A stretch of 29,059 nt of DNA from Pelargonium cotyledonis (lineage: Eukaryota; Streptophyta; Magnoliopsida; Geraniales; Geraniaceae), in contig JAYMTA010000427.1 of the NCBI GenBank assembly GCA_036897625.1, forward strand, positions 1 to 29,059, in the 5' to 3' direction. Within the stretch, counting starts at the first letter, position 1, and every line of letters starts with the position of its first letter. Below the pieces are notes generated by a model. The model made no database searches and was not told the origin of the DNA. It saw only the letters and a list, made by a program, of their open reading frames with translations. The position numbers were made by a program, and so were the translations under genes. Of this stretch, positions 1 through 10,021 are shown one piece after another.

Positions 1-470
1 GTTTTTGGTAATTTAGGTAATTTTTGATTCATTAAGTGTAAATTGTATAATTTTTTATTCATTAAGTGTAATTTTGGTAATTGTTTGGGATGATTTGAAG
101 TTTGTTGAAATTTTTTTTAAAAAAAAATAGTTTTCAGGAAAACTTTAAAGTATTTGGCGAAAATTTTAATTTTTTCGGCGAAAGTTTAAATTTTTTAACG
201 GAATATGATAAAAATGTTTTTGATGAAGAAAGGTAGTATAGTGAAGGACAATTTTAGTATTTTAAAAAAATTTTGGTCAAATATTAGGCACATGTATAAT
301 TTATTGAAATATTTTGTTAATTTTAATAAAAATAATAAATAAAAAATTTTATGACATACCTTTAAATAATCAAAAATAACCCATCATATTTTAAAATATG
401 TACATGTAAAAGGTGCATAATTCATAAAGTCACGTGTAATTTTCGCTATAATAATTATCCGTTAAAACTT
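1..470. other. AT-rich intergenic DNA without a gene
   Basis: No open frame of coding character is visible on either strand. The stretch is strongly AT-rich with homopolymer T and A runs. A 15-bp phrase (ATTCATTAAGTGTAA) occurs at about 27-41 and again at about 57-71, a short local duplication. Nothing here supports a promoter or RNA gene. Confidence 0.6.
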
Positions 471-479
471 CCGTTGGCA

Positions 480-850
480 ATCACGCGAAATCCCTAAAAT
501 TCAAAAAATTCACACTTTTCGCTTTTCACTTTTCACCTCCATCTCTCTCTCTCTCTCTCTCTCAACTCCCAAACCCAAACCTAACCAAACTCACAACTCG
601 CTCTCGAAACTGCAGAGACGACTGAGTCCGATTCTGACATCTCTCCAATTCGTACACTGATCCCTAATCATCACCGGGCGTCCATGGACGAAGAACTTAA
701 GTAGCCTCTCTTCGCTGCCACTCGATTCTTGTCTCTCAACTGGTTCGTACTCCATCTCATTCTCGTCTTTGGTTGATTGATTGTTCGTTTTTTGTTTTCG
801 CGCTATTTCTTCCAACTGTTTTCTGATTATTCTACGCAGTTTAGGGTTTT
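480..850 (+). promoter_or_regulatory. Possible upstream promoter and 5' UTR exon (CT-repeat, telo-box-like motif)
   Basis: The AT-rich DNA gives way to a CT-rich, GC-balanced block with a (CT)n run at about 541-563, a C/A-rich stretch, then from about 760 a T-rich sequence like the beginning of a plant 5' UTR intron. A TAGGGTTTTAG telo-box-like motif lies at about 842-852. CT-microsatellites just downstream of the start site are common in plant 5' UTRs. Short ATG-stop pairs, such as the one at 683, do not continue into a protein. I infer that this may be a distal first exon of the gene whose ATG is at 3478, because that ATG is preceded by a good acceptor (TCCTCACAG, ending 3469). No clean GT donor was found, so it could also belong to an unrelated non-coding transcript or a dead gene. 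Confidence 0.3.
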
Positions 851-1059
851 AGTCATTTTATTGGTTGTTTGTGCTTTGTAAAATTGAAAGGAATATTATT
901 ATTCTTTTTCTTTCTCTTGTGAGCATTGTTGGTAAATTTTTTAAGAGTTATTATATCAGTTGATTTTTGTTGTTTGCTGTGAATTACTGTGAATGGATTT
1001 TGTTATAAAATTTTGTTTATGATGAGTTTGGTTTTTATTTCACTTTTTAAATCCTCCAG

Positions 1060-1440
1060 CACCTAATATCATGAACATGAGAAAAGAAATTAAGTTCCTA
1101 ATGAATCAAGCAAAAATTTGTGCCAAATTGACCTTGTATTTTATAGAATTCCAGATTCCGGCAGCTGGATTACTCAATCCATAAATTTTCCGGTCAGAAT
1201 CTTCAAAGAAGATGAATGAGAATGAAGAAATGAGAGGGGAGGGGTATTTAGGAAATTTCAAAACTATTTTGATCATGTGCAGTGCACATGATCATTTAAT
1301 TGACATTTTCTGTTAAACATAACTCACAAAATGATTCTTGGATAGTTTAGAGTAGTTATGTGAAGGTTAAAAAAGATGAAGGTAGTTAAGCGCCAAACGT
1401 GTATAGTTCAGGGTAGTGATCTGCAATTACCCCTTTAGAT
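1060..1440. repeat. Repeat-like block centred on a 25-bp palindrome
   Basis: The block is non-coding. Its centre at 1270-1294 is a perfect inverted repeat with 12-bp arms (TGATCATGTGCA / TGCACATGATCA) around a single G. Its general look (purine-rich stretch, palindrome, then GTAGTTA-type phrases) resembles non-autonomous dispersed repeats of plant genomes, but I cannot place it in a named family, and the element borders are guesses. Confidence 0.35.
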
Positions 1441-1479
1441 TAATTAAATTGCCTTGTGGTTGAACTTGTGCTTTATGTT

Positions 1480-1506
1480 TTGATTTTGATTTTGATTTTG
1501 ATTTAG
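1480..1506. repeat. TGATTT hexanucleotide microsatellite
   Basis: About four consecutive copies of a TGATTT unit, non-coding, in the spacer upstream of the first gene. Confidence 0.75.
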
Positions 1507-2900
1507 TATACCGTAGATTGGTTAGTTATTGAGTGGAAGTGCTTAATGTGGAACTTGTAAGGTGGCAATTGGTATAGCTCTCTAAGTTGCTTTGATTTTT
1601 AAAGTATATAATCAGATTATGGGGGGTCTTATGGTTGTTTCGGTTTAAAAAGATCATAACTAAGTTGTAGATGTGGTCACTAATGAGTTGATGTGATTTT
1701 GGTTGACTATACTTTATTCTGCGTCGAAGAGATTCTATTCAAGCACAAGTACTTGTCGGGGACTAATAACCCTCCGTACTTTTGGATATGTACCGGTTAC
1801 TTATCCAAAATAAGTTAACAATATTTTCTATAGCCTTCTCCAATAAATAAGGCTTGGGTATGGTGTAAATAATTTGGGTTATGTTTTTTATAAATAAAAA
1901 AATCGTTACGACTAAGTAGTTTTAATAAACGGAAATACGTCTGAGAATATATGAAGTCCTAAAGTATCGCTATTTTGTGTTTCTCTGTCCACTGCCCTTA
2001 ATCTCCTCTTTATCTAATGTTTCTGTAAAATTGTAAGTGCATAGTTCATGTGTGTGTTTCATCTTCTCTAGTGCTGACTGAGCATGATCAAATTATTTGG
2101 GTATTTTCTTTATACAAAATTTGCTAAAGTTACTTAGATTTAATAAAAGGGAATAATTTGAAAAATATATGAAACCCTACAATAATATTATTTTGCATTC
2201 CACTACCCTTCTTCTCAGCTCTATCAAAATTTTCTATATAATCATAAGCTTACCTGTGCATCTCGTTCTTCCAGTCATTAATTTGCCAGAATGTTTGGTT
2301 CTTTCTTATGTAATTCTTTGGACGTGTTGTTTTGTTCAATGTGGTGTTTACTGTTGGTATGGTATAGTTGGATTTTTAGCCTACATGTTAACAGTTTTTT
2401 TAAATATGTATTTGACTCTTAATCGTAAGTACCATCTACTTACCTCTATACCTAAGCTTCTTCTTTTTTATTTATTTATAAAAAATAGTTATATTGTGAT
2501 ACCAGGCACTTTTAGCCGTACTCGTGCTCCATAGAGGAGATATAATAGGTCATAGGTGCATGCTTGAATATGGAAACTGAGCAATTGTCATTTACATCTG
2601 TTGGGTTTGCTTTAGTTGGTACAAGTTGTGAACTTAGATTACAAGAACTTACGACTACGGCTGTATCCCTCTGTAATTTTGCTTGCGTTGATAGGATTTG
2701 GGTGGGAGAGGAATGACTAGTTAATTTGTATTTTGTAGTGAACAATTCTTCTGGTTCAGAGTCTATTATGTTCATATTAACTATTCAGCCTCATCCACGT
2801 GAAAGCAATGTGATAGGGCAATAGATGCAGTTTATGCAATTGCTTATTAGATAGTTGCTTAATCATTTGCTTGCATTTTTTCCTCTTCTTTTTTCCATAG
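1507..2900. other. Non-coding upstream region or putative 5' UTR intron
   Basis: No supported gene. A hydrophobic open frame at 2169-2534 on the plus strand is rich in Leu, Ile and Tyr from T/A-rich codons, has no recognisable domain, and looks like chance. If the block at 480-850 is a first exon of the downstream gene, this stretch is its 5' UTR intron; otherwise it is plain intergenic DNA. Confidence 0.45.
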
Positions 2901-2960
2901 TTTGTATATGTGTATAGATTTGTGTATATGTATAGATTTGTATATATGTATAGATTTGTG
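2901..2960. repeat. 18-19 bp minisatellite, three copies
   Basis: Three head-to-tail copies of a unit reading approximately TTGTATATGTATAGAT, starting at about 2901, 2920 and 2938, followed by a partial fourth. Copies differ by one or two bases. Non-coding. Confidence 0.7.
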
Positions 2961-3354
2961 ATTACCCCTTGTATTTTTATGTATATGATATTTTGAGCTA
3001 TTCTAATATTTAAATAAGCCGCTTTTTAGAAGACCCGGTTTCAGGAACTTCTTTACTAAGCCACGGCAATTACCTGTTAAAGCTTATCCAAATTAAATTT
3101 ATATACACTTTATGTTCTTCCTTTTTCTCTTATACTTATTTTTCTATAAAGGTTAAATGAAAGCACAAAATTTGGGGTTTAGGAATTCCCCTTTGATAGA
3201 TATATCTAACCAATCCAACAAATATACCCAATATCTAGGAATCTAGGACTCCCTTAAATGGAAAACTCTCCTTCAGCCCTACCGTATATTAGAAAGAGAA
3301 TAACCTCTCTTACTCATAGCTTGTTTCTTATTCTCCGTACTCTTATTCTTAGGA

Positions 3355-3368
3355 GCTATATATATATT
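3355..3368 (+). promoter_or_regulatory. Candidate TATA box for the gene at 3478
   Basis: CTATATATATATTG lies about 115 bp before the ATG at 3478. A TATA box here would place transcription start near 3390-3400 and give a short 5' UTR containing CTCTCTCTCC. The surroundings are AT-rich, so chance occurrence is possible, and a more distant start with a spliced leader (block at 480-850) is an alternative. Confidence 0.4.
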
Positions 3369-3477
3369 GTATTCTCAAATCCGTTGTTAATATGAAACTT
3401 GACAGTTTACTATACTAGGCTGGTACAATAATTGAAAAACAAAAGAGATTCAACTCTCTCTCCTCACAGCTCGCACA

Positions 3478-6400
3478 ATGTCTCCAAACAACAGTCCACC
3501 CCAACAGTCAGACAATCCAAGCTCTGCAATCGGGTCTGATCCCAAAGAACACGACCTTGAGAGGCTGCAATCTGAGGTGACGGAAGTAGTCCAGAAGATC
3601 CACCATTGCCGCACAACACTCCCGGATCAGCTCCGCCAGACTCTCCATTTGGTCCTCGCCGCTCAGAGACCCATTTTGCCCATTTCTGATCCCGCCTCGA
3701 CAGACCCTGCTACCTCAGCCAACCCCAACCCAGGTACGTTGCTAGGGTTTCTGATTCTGGGCCTGTTTGTCTTTCTAGTAATTCACTCATTAAATAGACA
3801 TTTAACTTCAGTCTTGTAGGTCATATGAATTTTTACGTTAGTGATTTATGTTTCCGTTTCTGCGGTCTTGTGATGAGTTAATATAAGTTTGAATTTTTTT
3901 TTTTCGATCCTTGCTCCCGAAGATAAAATTTCTAGAGAGAAACATGATAGCTTAGAACTTGGATTTTTCTTTGGGGGGTGTAAATTTGAGAGATTTCAGT
4001 TAGCTAACGTTTACAGGAAAGAAAAATGTAGTAGAGAATTCAGATATCTAATTGTGTCATTTGTGTGGACATAAATCAAATATGTGAATGTAATTATTAC
4101 TTTTAATGGTAGAAAGAATAGGTACAAAATATTTGTCTAGGTTGAGAATTTTAGTGTACTGAATCACTGATGTTAAATGGAATGAAAATTTTCAGGGATA
4201 CTTGGGTTGGTGAAGTATCCCTATTATTGTTTTCGGTCATATAGTTAGTTGCCTTTAGCAGTGAGCATTATTAGCAATTCCAAAGGAACTATATAAGAAA
4301 ATTTGCATATCAAGAATGTAGATGCTTTTAGCATAACAAGATGTTTCCTTTTGTGCTCTGAGATGAGATTTGGATATTTCGTTTCTTTGGTGAGTTTGAC
4401 TTAGCTATATACCAATCCACAATTTAGTAGGTTATCAATTTTAGTGCATGTGTGTGCTCTCAATATTATTCTCACTACACACTTGAGTGAATTGGAACAA
4501 CAAGAGAGAGAAATAGCATTGTTGCTTGCATGGGATCTCAAGCTGTAAGAACAAATACTCACCTGGTTGAGAGCAAAATTGGGCCAAGCTTGGACTGGGA
4601 TCATAGGGGCTAGGGCCAGCCATAAAGCCTTGGCTGGTATATGCATCAAACACTATAATGTTCTGAAGATAATGTCGGCTTTAATTTGTTCATCTTGTGA
4701 TATTTATTCAAAATTTGAATTTTTCAGGTGCCCTTTTGTTTGCTCGCTAGAGAGTAAATAGCTAGTTCTTAGTTGTGATAGTAGTTGATAAATCTCATTT
4801 TTCTGTTGGATGTCTAAAATGAAATGTCTTTGTGTCAGCATGTTATTAGATATTTTGATTAACTGATAGAGTATAAGAATGAAGTTGGCCCAAAATGCTT
4901 CTCACAAATATTATCTTTGAACCATGATGAGTTGTCTTTAGCTCGCTCAGTTAGTTAGTTTCATTGCATTTACGTTTGTGGTATTGCTGAAGTCAATGTT
5001 TGTGGTGTTTATACTAGACTGGTGGTGTTAGATTGGGCATGCAATGGTGGCAACTTTTTTTTATAGATCTATGCAGTGCTTGACAATAGAGATGGTGGAA
5101 GTAGAGATAAGGTTTATGAGTTCATTTATATTATAGTACCTACATGCTTTCCAATTTGCTCCTTGATACATACACTAACAAGAAACTAAGTCATTGCTTA
5201 GAAGAGATCATTTTATGCTCTATTTCACCTCATAGTTCACCTTGGCAGGTCAAACCAAGTAAGAGAATTGGGAGAATATAGCAACCAATTCTATTGTAAT
5301 CTCAAAATTTCTTATCCTTTTGAACAAAACAGTACACATGCAAGTAGAAGTAAATGAACATGCCCTTTCTCATTTCAACCAAGCATAAAATTTCATACAA
5401 GTGGAAGGAGAATCACTATCCTTTTCATTTGTTTTCTTCCCAATGTCCTGTACCCTATCACAATTTGTGTGTTAGCTGACTGTGTAATCACAAGAAATAG
5501 TTGCAGTATATGTACTGAAGTTCTAAGCATCAGATCACTTGAGTGAAAATGTTGATATTACATGGTAAAACCAATTAATCAGGTAGTGAGTAATTATAAA
5601 AATTATTTTGATAAAAGTAAAATAAAAGCAATTAAGCTAATTGTTATGCACCTTTCCACAGGATTATATATAGTATTTACATACAACAACAACTAAGTCA
5701 CTTCTCAAATAAAGTTGGGGTTAGCTACATGAATCCTTTAGCAAAATCATTTGTAATCATCTACTTATATTCTCTTCTTCCATTTCATCATATCTAATGT
5801 TACATATATCATTCATTTTCTCTTTACTTCTTTGGTTCTTTTTATTTTAACTTAAAACCTACCCCTACTTCTCTTAGTTTTTTCTACTTGAATTCTTTCT
5901 CCTTTGCATAGATCACTACCCTCTTTATGTTGCAAATGTACAAATCACTTTTATTGGTTTTTCTGCATCTTATGTTCAATTGAAGCTACTCCGGCTTCTG
6001 TTTGGATGGTTTCATTCTTAATTTTATCCTTTCTAGCGTTACCACAAAGTCATTTGAGCTTTTTTAACTTCACTACTCCCATCTTTTATGACGTTTGAGC
6101 CATACTATATGCATTGTTGTAGATAGACTTTTGGATGGTTTCATTCTCAGTTTTAGAGGAATTCTTTCATCACAAATAACTCCCTAGATCCTCTTTACTT
6201 CAACAAACCCCTCATAAATCTATTTCTAGTATTTTTTCAATATTTTCATCCTTTTGAGTTATAGATCTAAGGTATCTAAAATGATCACTTTTAGTAATTT
6301 CCTAATATTCAGACATAACTAACATCCGCTTACCCTCCTATTCCTTTTAGATTATTATATAAAATAAAAAAACTATAAATTATAAAAAATAAAAATAAAA

Positions 6401-7493
6401 AACTGGATGGTAGATGTACTTGTTAGAAAACCAAATTGGTTCTCCTATACTCTAATTTCTACTATCAGTCTTTGTACTATTACTCTTTCCTTATGTTTCA
6501 GCCACTTAACTCTAGTCTCCCACTAGTGTTTCCAAACTTTTGTGGGAATGTTATTTAACCCTACTGCTCTTCCTACTTTCATTTTGTTAAAATACTTCTT
6601 TTATTTTATCATGGTACACCTTACAGAACTACAACTCTTTTCATGAGGTTTAGATACTAAGCCTTCCAAGCTACCTCCATGACCTACATTAAACAAATTG
6701 TCATTTGTCAAACATACTTCTTCCATAATTTATTCATCCTTTGTCAACACTCACTCTGATGCACTTAACCTAATTTATATCTCTACCATTCCGTTCATAC
6801 AATTTTGCTAGTCTGTATGTCTCTTTCTTATCTTTCAATTTTAACTTACTATATAACTCACTATATAACACAAATGCGAGCCTTGTGTACCTGCCTCCCT
6901 TCTTTGTATAACTCACTCTTTACTCCCTAATGACCATTGACACCTCCTCATTCCAGGGACCCCAACCTCTAGATTCTCCATGAAATTCTTTAGCTATTTT
7001 GTAACGCAAGTTTCCATTTGTCCGCACATAACACTAGTGTCCTAGACTATATCTCGTCTAACTTCTTTAGACATCCTACCCCAATAGCATATTGTCCTCT
7101 GCCGTGAACATTGTACTGTAGTCTTTTCCTCCAATTCTTTATGTCTAATTCAGGTGGCTATTTTTCCTCTGTTTATCTTGGATTTAACATATGGCTTCAT
7201 GAAATTTTTATTATACATTCTCAAGTCATATACTTGTTGCTCTGAAATTGTTGTCGAAGTATTGATAATCTCTACATTATATAGATGCAGAGCGGCTTGA
7301 TGGGGTATCGTTAGGTGAGGAGGATAAAGAAACTGCAGAGAAAATTCAGTTGCTTAGACAAAGGATTCTCAGTAATGTCTCTGCCATGCCTGTCCTTTTG
7401 AAGAGAATGAAAGAGTGTATTTCTAGGATTGATGATTATAATTCGCATAGCAGAACCATCCATCCCGCCTTCAAGAGGAGAAGGACTAGCTGA
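3478..7493 (+). CDS. Conserved-looking small plant protein of unknown function, two exons, 154 aa
   Basis: Exon 1 is 3478-3733 (donor CAG|GTACGT) and exon 2 is 7285-7493 (acceptor ATATAG, stop TGA); the split codon joins as Asp and the frame is kept. Residues 1-25 are Ser/Pro/Asn-rich. Residues about 26-60 form an amphipathic segment (DLERLQSEVTEVV, then HCRTTLPDQLRQTL). The Pro-rich linker at about 66-85 ends exon 1. Exon 2 encodes a charged helix (EEDKETAEKIQLLRQRI), then SAMPVLLKRMKECISRID and a basic tail ending FKRRRTS, a possible nuclear signal. I do not recognise the family. The alternation of helical heptad-like stretches suggests a coiled-coil or complex subunit, but that is inference. 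The translation of exon 2 in the one phase that splicing allows, with dense helical codons up to a stop, is strong evidence that the model is right. The 3551-bp intron contains a LINE remnant. Confidence 0.78.
3734..5680 (+). other. First half of the intron of the 154-aa gene
   Basis: T-rich intronic sequence beginning GTACGTTGCTAGGG. It holds no exon in the sense direction that fits the flanking phases. On the opposite strand it contains an exon-like island at 4563-4652, described separately. The remainder shows no gene, RNA or clear repeat. Confidence 0.6.
4563..4652 (-). pseudogene. Exon-like antisense island (possible captured gene fragment)
   Basis: On the minus strand a 90-bp open segment is bounded by an acceptor-like ATTATAG and an excellent donor CCAG|GTGAGT. 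It reads with coding-like composition (FDAYTSQGFMAGPSPYDPSP, then a Ser/Leu/Gln-rich end). It sits antisense inside an intron of an unrelated gene and has no partner exon nearby that I can find, so a gene fragment carried in by a transposon or left from an older gene is the simplest reading. Chance cannot be excluded for a piece this short. I do not recognise the parent protein. Confidence 0.3.
5683..7165 (-). mobile_element. Decayed RTE-clade LINE, 3' portion, antisense in an intron
   Basis: Reading the minus strand in shifting frames gives the order of an RTE-type non-LTR retrotransposon. Near 6582-6526 is MKVGRAVGLNNIPTKVWKH, matching the reverse-transcriptase MKxGKAxGPDxIPxEVWK block. Near 6445-6405 is ENQFGFLTSTSTI, matching the NQFGFMPGRST block. 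Further on come GVICDERIPLKLR (cf. GVLCDRxVPLKLKGKFY), NARKDKIKNE (cf. GHTRKDRIRNE) and GVASIEHKM (cf. GVxPIEDKxRENRLRWFGH). The minus-strand 3' end near 5690 has ATTTGAGAAG..TTAGTTGTTGTTG, the 3' tail typical of plant RTE elements. The palm segment that should carry the catalytic YxDD is missing and replaced by A/T-rich sequence at about 6360-6400, and stops and frameshifts abound, so the copy is dead. Borders are approximate; the 5' part is lost. Confidence 0.8.
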
Positions 7494-8149
7494 TGCAGTT
7501 TGCTGGGTTTTATAATGCTGTTATTTTGAAGACTAGCGTATTATTGACAATGTCACTCTTATTGTTCACTGATCCCAGTAAACAACAGGAACTCTCTAAC
7601 CTATTTGTGTCTACTGAAATTGTAATTAGTCGAATACATTAATTTAAATGTGTAGAAAAATATATATCTTTTATGCATCGGGTGATACGAATCACTGTGT
7701 TATCCATCTTTGATAGTTAATTACTACTTTATGATTGAATTTATTTTCTTGATTTATGGTTTGGATTTGATTCTTTCTCACAGAAAATCCTACGCGACGT
7801 GCGGTTTCGTGTTATAAATGTCTCGGCTTACGATGGAGCTAAGATCATTTGGTCACTATATAAATGTCTCGGCTTACTATGGAGCTAAGATCATTTGGTC
7901 ACTATGAATCATCAGAATGAAAAGAAACTGTCGATTTCTCTCTAAGATTCAATCCATATTACATGAAATATCTATCTATATATATATATGTATAAAAGTT
8001 TCTGTAAGGGCAATATATAATTAATTTACTAGGATATATCTATATTGTACAACACCATACTTGTCTTGCAATCATAGTATTTCACAACAATAGCATTTCA
8101 AGTTTCAACACAAATATTAACTACAAATGATGAAGGAAGCACGAGGAAC
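7494..8149. other. Intergenic region between convergent genes (3' UTRs)
   Basis: The space between the stop of the plus-strand gene (7493) and the stop of the minus-strand SKIP4 gene (8150) is only 656 bp and must hold both 3' UTRs. No canonical AATAAA stands out on either strand. It contains the 46-bp tandem duplication listed separately and an (AT)n run at about 7975-7990. Confidence 0.6.
7813..7904. repeat. 46-bp tandem duplication
   Basis: Two adjacent copies, 7813-7858 and 7859-7904, beginning TATAAATGTCTCGGCTTAC and ending TTTGGTCACTA. They differ at a single base (G in the first copy, T in the second, in CTTAC[G/T]ATGG). The near identity indicates a recent event. It lies between two convergent genes and is non-coding. 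Confidence 0.9.
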
Positions 8150-9989
8150 TTAAAATGACATGCATTTACAGCTAATTACATCATCGTCTGATGTTAATTT
8201 GGTTACGGAAGAACTCAACATCACTCCTCCCGTATTCACTTCATTACCGACATCTAAAACCACCGTACTAAGCCCCTTCCCTATGACATAAATGCTCTTC
8301 CCAATTGCGACAAGCTGGCAAGGTGGTCTTGTTACTAAAGCCGAGAGCCTCCCCACTGGAACCCACTCCCTACTCTCCTGTCGCCATACCATCAGCCTGG
8401 TTCCTGAACTTTGATCCAACACATACAGTGTCCCATCTACAACAACTGCTGGACCCCTCCATCCTGACACAATGTCAGCATCGGCGTGCTGCCATGTACC
8501 GCTCAATGGTTCATAGACAACTGCATATACATGAGAAGTTACAGCAGACGTGCCACAGCGAATGTAAATCTTCCCATCGATCACAAAGGAGTCCTCAATT
8601 TCAGGGATAATGTTTGGGTCTGAGTGAGATACCCAATTGTTTGTGCAAGGGTCATAAGTGTCCCAAGAACGAGGATCGCTTGAATTCGAACCCAACCCAC
8701 CTATGGCGTAGATTTTCTCGTCCAAGACTTGACAAGCAAAAAAGCACCTGAATGCATCAAAGTTCACAATAATTCTTAAATTACCAGGGGAAAAATCAAT
8801 GCAAAGGGAAATGACCGAACAGAAAATCCACTGCATTTCTGCACACATGCTAGATCTGCAAAATGTATAATTGTATACACATATCCCATTTGCACGTCAT
8901 AGCAACCACTATCAACCTTTTGAGAAAACTTAAATTAGCATAATTTTCAATTGGCAGCTTAAATCACATATTTTCATCCTTCTCTACGAAGTACTCCCTC
9001 TTTCCTGAAATTTCATTCCACTCTAAAAAGTCAGAATCACCTTGTTTTCAAAAAATAGTTGAGTTTATTCAATATAGTTCAACTCACTGATGTGATCTAC
9101 ATAGAGGAATTTACATTAGGAATTAGTTAAATATTAAGTACCTACCACAATAAAGATGTGAACAAATTCTATGGAACAGAGGGTGTAACCTATACCATCA
9201 AAAGAAAAATGTAGAAAATTATTTGTGTGGTCCGACATGTCGACCAAAAGTATGAAAATTGGTATTTGATCATCTATTTCGTTTTCAAAAGTAAACACAT
9301 TTCCTGGCTCTTGACAAGGACAACAAGGTGGCTTGCGTCACAAACCTGACAATTATTACCGATCGGATATCATCTTCTTGATAGTGTAATAATATAAGAA
9401 ATTGGTGCTATTGACAAGTGATTAAGTGAAGTGAATTTAATTTGAACCAGATCGGCTGCAACATGTGCAGGCTTCTTGGAATTTTTTTACAAAGTGAGGT
9501 GTATTACCTTGCTGTAGACAAGGGAGCAGCTTCAGTCCAAGTGTTCATGGATGCATCATAGCAGTAGGCTTCATCGGTGGCTTCTTGAACCCAACCACAC
9601 CCACCCAACAAGTAAAGTTTCTTTCCTATAACTTCAAAACCCATCCCTTTTCTCTTCAAGCAGCCAGGTGGAAGCCCTTGAATTAGCCTCCAGGATCTCC
9701 TAGATGAGTTTGGGTCCAATACATAGCAGCAAACTCGCTCAAGTTTGTCTCGACAGAGTGCATAGATCCAAGTCTCATCTAGGTTATGCTTTCGACGGTA
9801 AAAATGCCAATCTTCACTGCACACTAAATCTCTCCATCTCTTCGAAACACACTTAAGAACAGTATGGTACTTCCTAGGAACTCTGGCCAAGCAGAAAATA
9901 GCAATGTCATCGGGTAGCCCACATAATATAGGTGTTTGAGTTAGTCCCGGCTGACTGATGCTTTCTGATCCACTTTCGGTGTGGTTCAT
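8150..9989 (-). CDS. SKIP4: F-box/kelch-repeat protein SKIP4
   Basis: Exon 1 of the CDS is 9989-9508 (donor GCAAG|GTAATA) and exon 2 is 8747-8150 (acceptor TTCAG). The join restores STARCFFACQVL and gives 359 aa, close to the Arabidopsis SKIP4 length. An F-box occupies about residues 20-65 (GLPDDIAIFCLARVPRKYH, then LKCVSKRWRDLV). Kelch-type blades follow: KKLYLLGGCGW with YCYDASMNTW (about 120-155), KIYAIGGLG with WDTYDPCTNNW (about 165-205), KIYIRC with YEPLSGTW (about 212-250), and TLYVLD with a MVWRQESREW segment (about 265-290). The tail ends SDDDVISCKCMSF, which resembles SKIP4. F-box proteins of this kind bind SKP1/ASK and act as substrate receptors of SCF ubiquitin ligases; the kelch propeller would bind the target. 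SKIP4 targets are not known to me. The ATG at 9989 is preferred over 10031 because the family begins shortly before the F-box and the upstream residues precede a likely 5' UTR acceptor at 10021. Confidence 0.93.
8748..9507 (-). other. Coding intron of SKIP4
   Basis: A 760-bp GT-AG intron within the kelch region. It shows no coding content and no recognisable element; it is ordinary AT-rich intron sequence. Confidence 0.8.
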
Positions 9990-10021
9990 TGTGATGTTAA
10001 GACAAAGCGAGTCCACAGTCC

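Noticed and set aside
591..815. 74-aa minus-strand frame over the CT-rich leader block
   Set aside because: The acidic Glu/Ser-rich reading is the complement of a CT-rich leader. No family is recognised and there is no promoter on that side.
1921..2270. Possible ancient duplication of about 220-bp offset (TTTAATAAA..GGAATA..ATATATGAA phrases at about 1921 and 2139)
   Set aside because: Similarity is loose and AT-dominated; it cannot be separated from compositional chance by eye.
2169..2534. 121-aa hydrophobic open frame on the plus strand, possibly a membrane protein
   Set aside because: T/A-rich composition produces Leu/Ile/Tyr runs by chance; there is no domain, no good start context and no splice or promoter support.
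8748..8848. N-terminal residues MCAEMQWIF.. in front of the second SKIP4 exon as a separate protein start
   Set aside because: They are intron sequence; the acceptor at 8748 joins the exon to the F-box exon with correct phase and family-consistent sequence.
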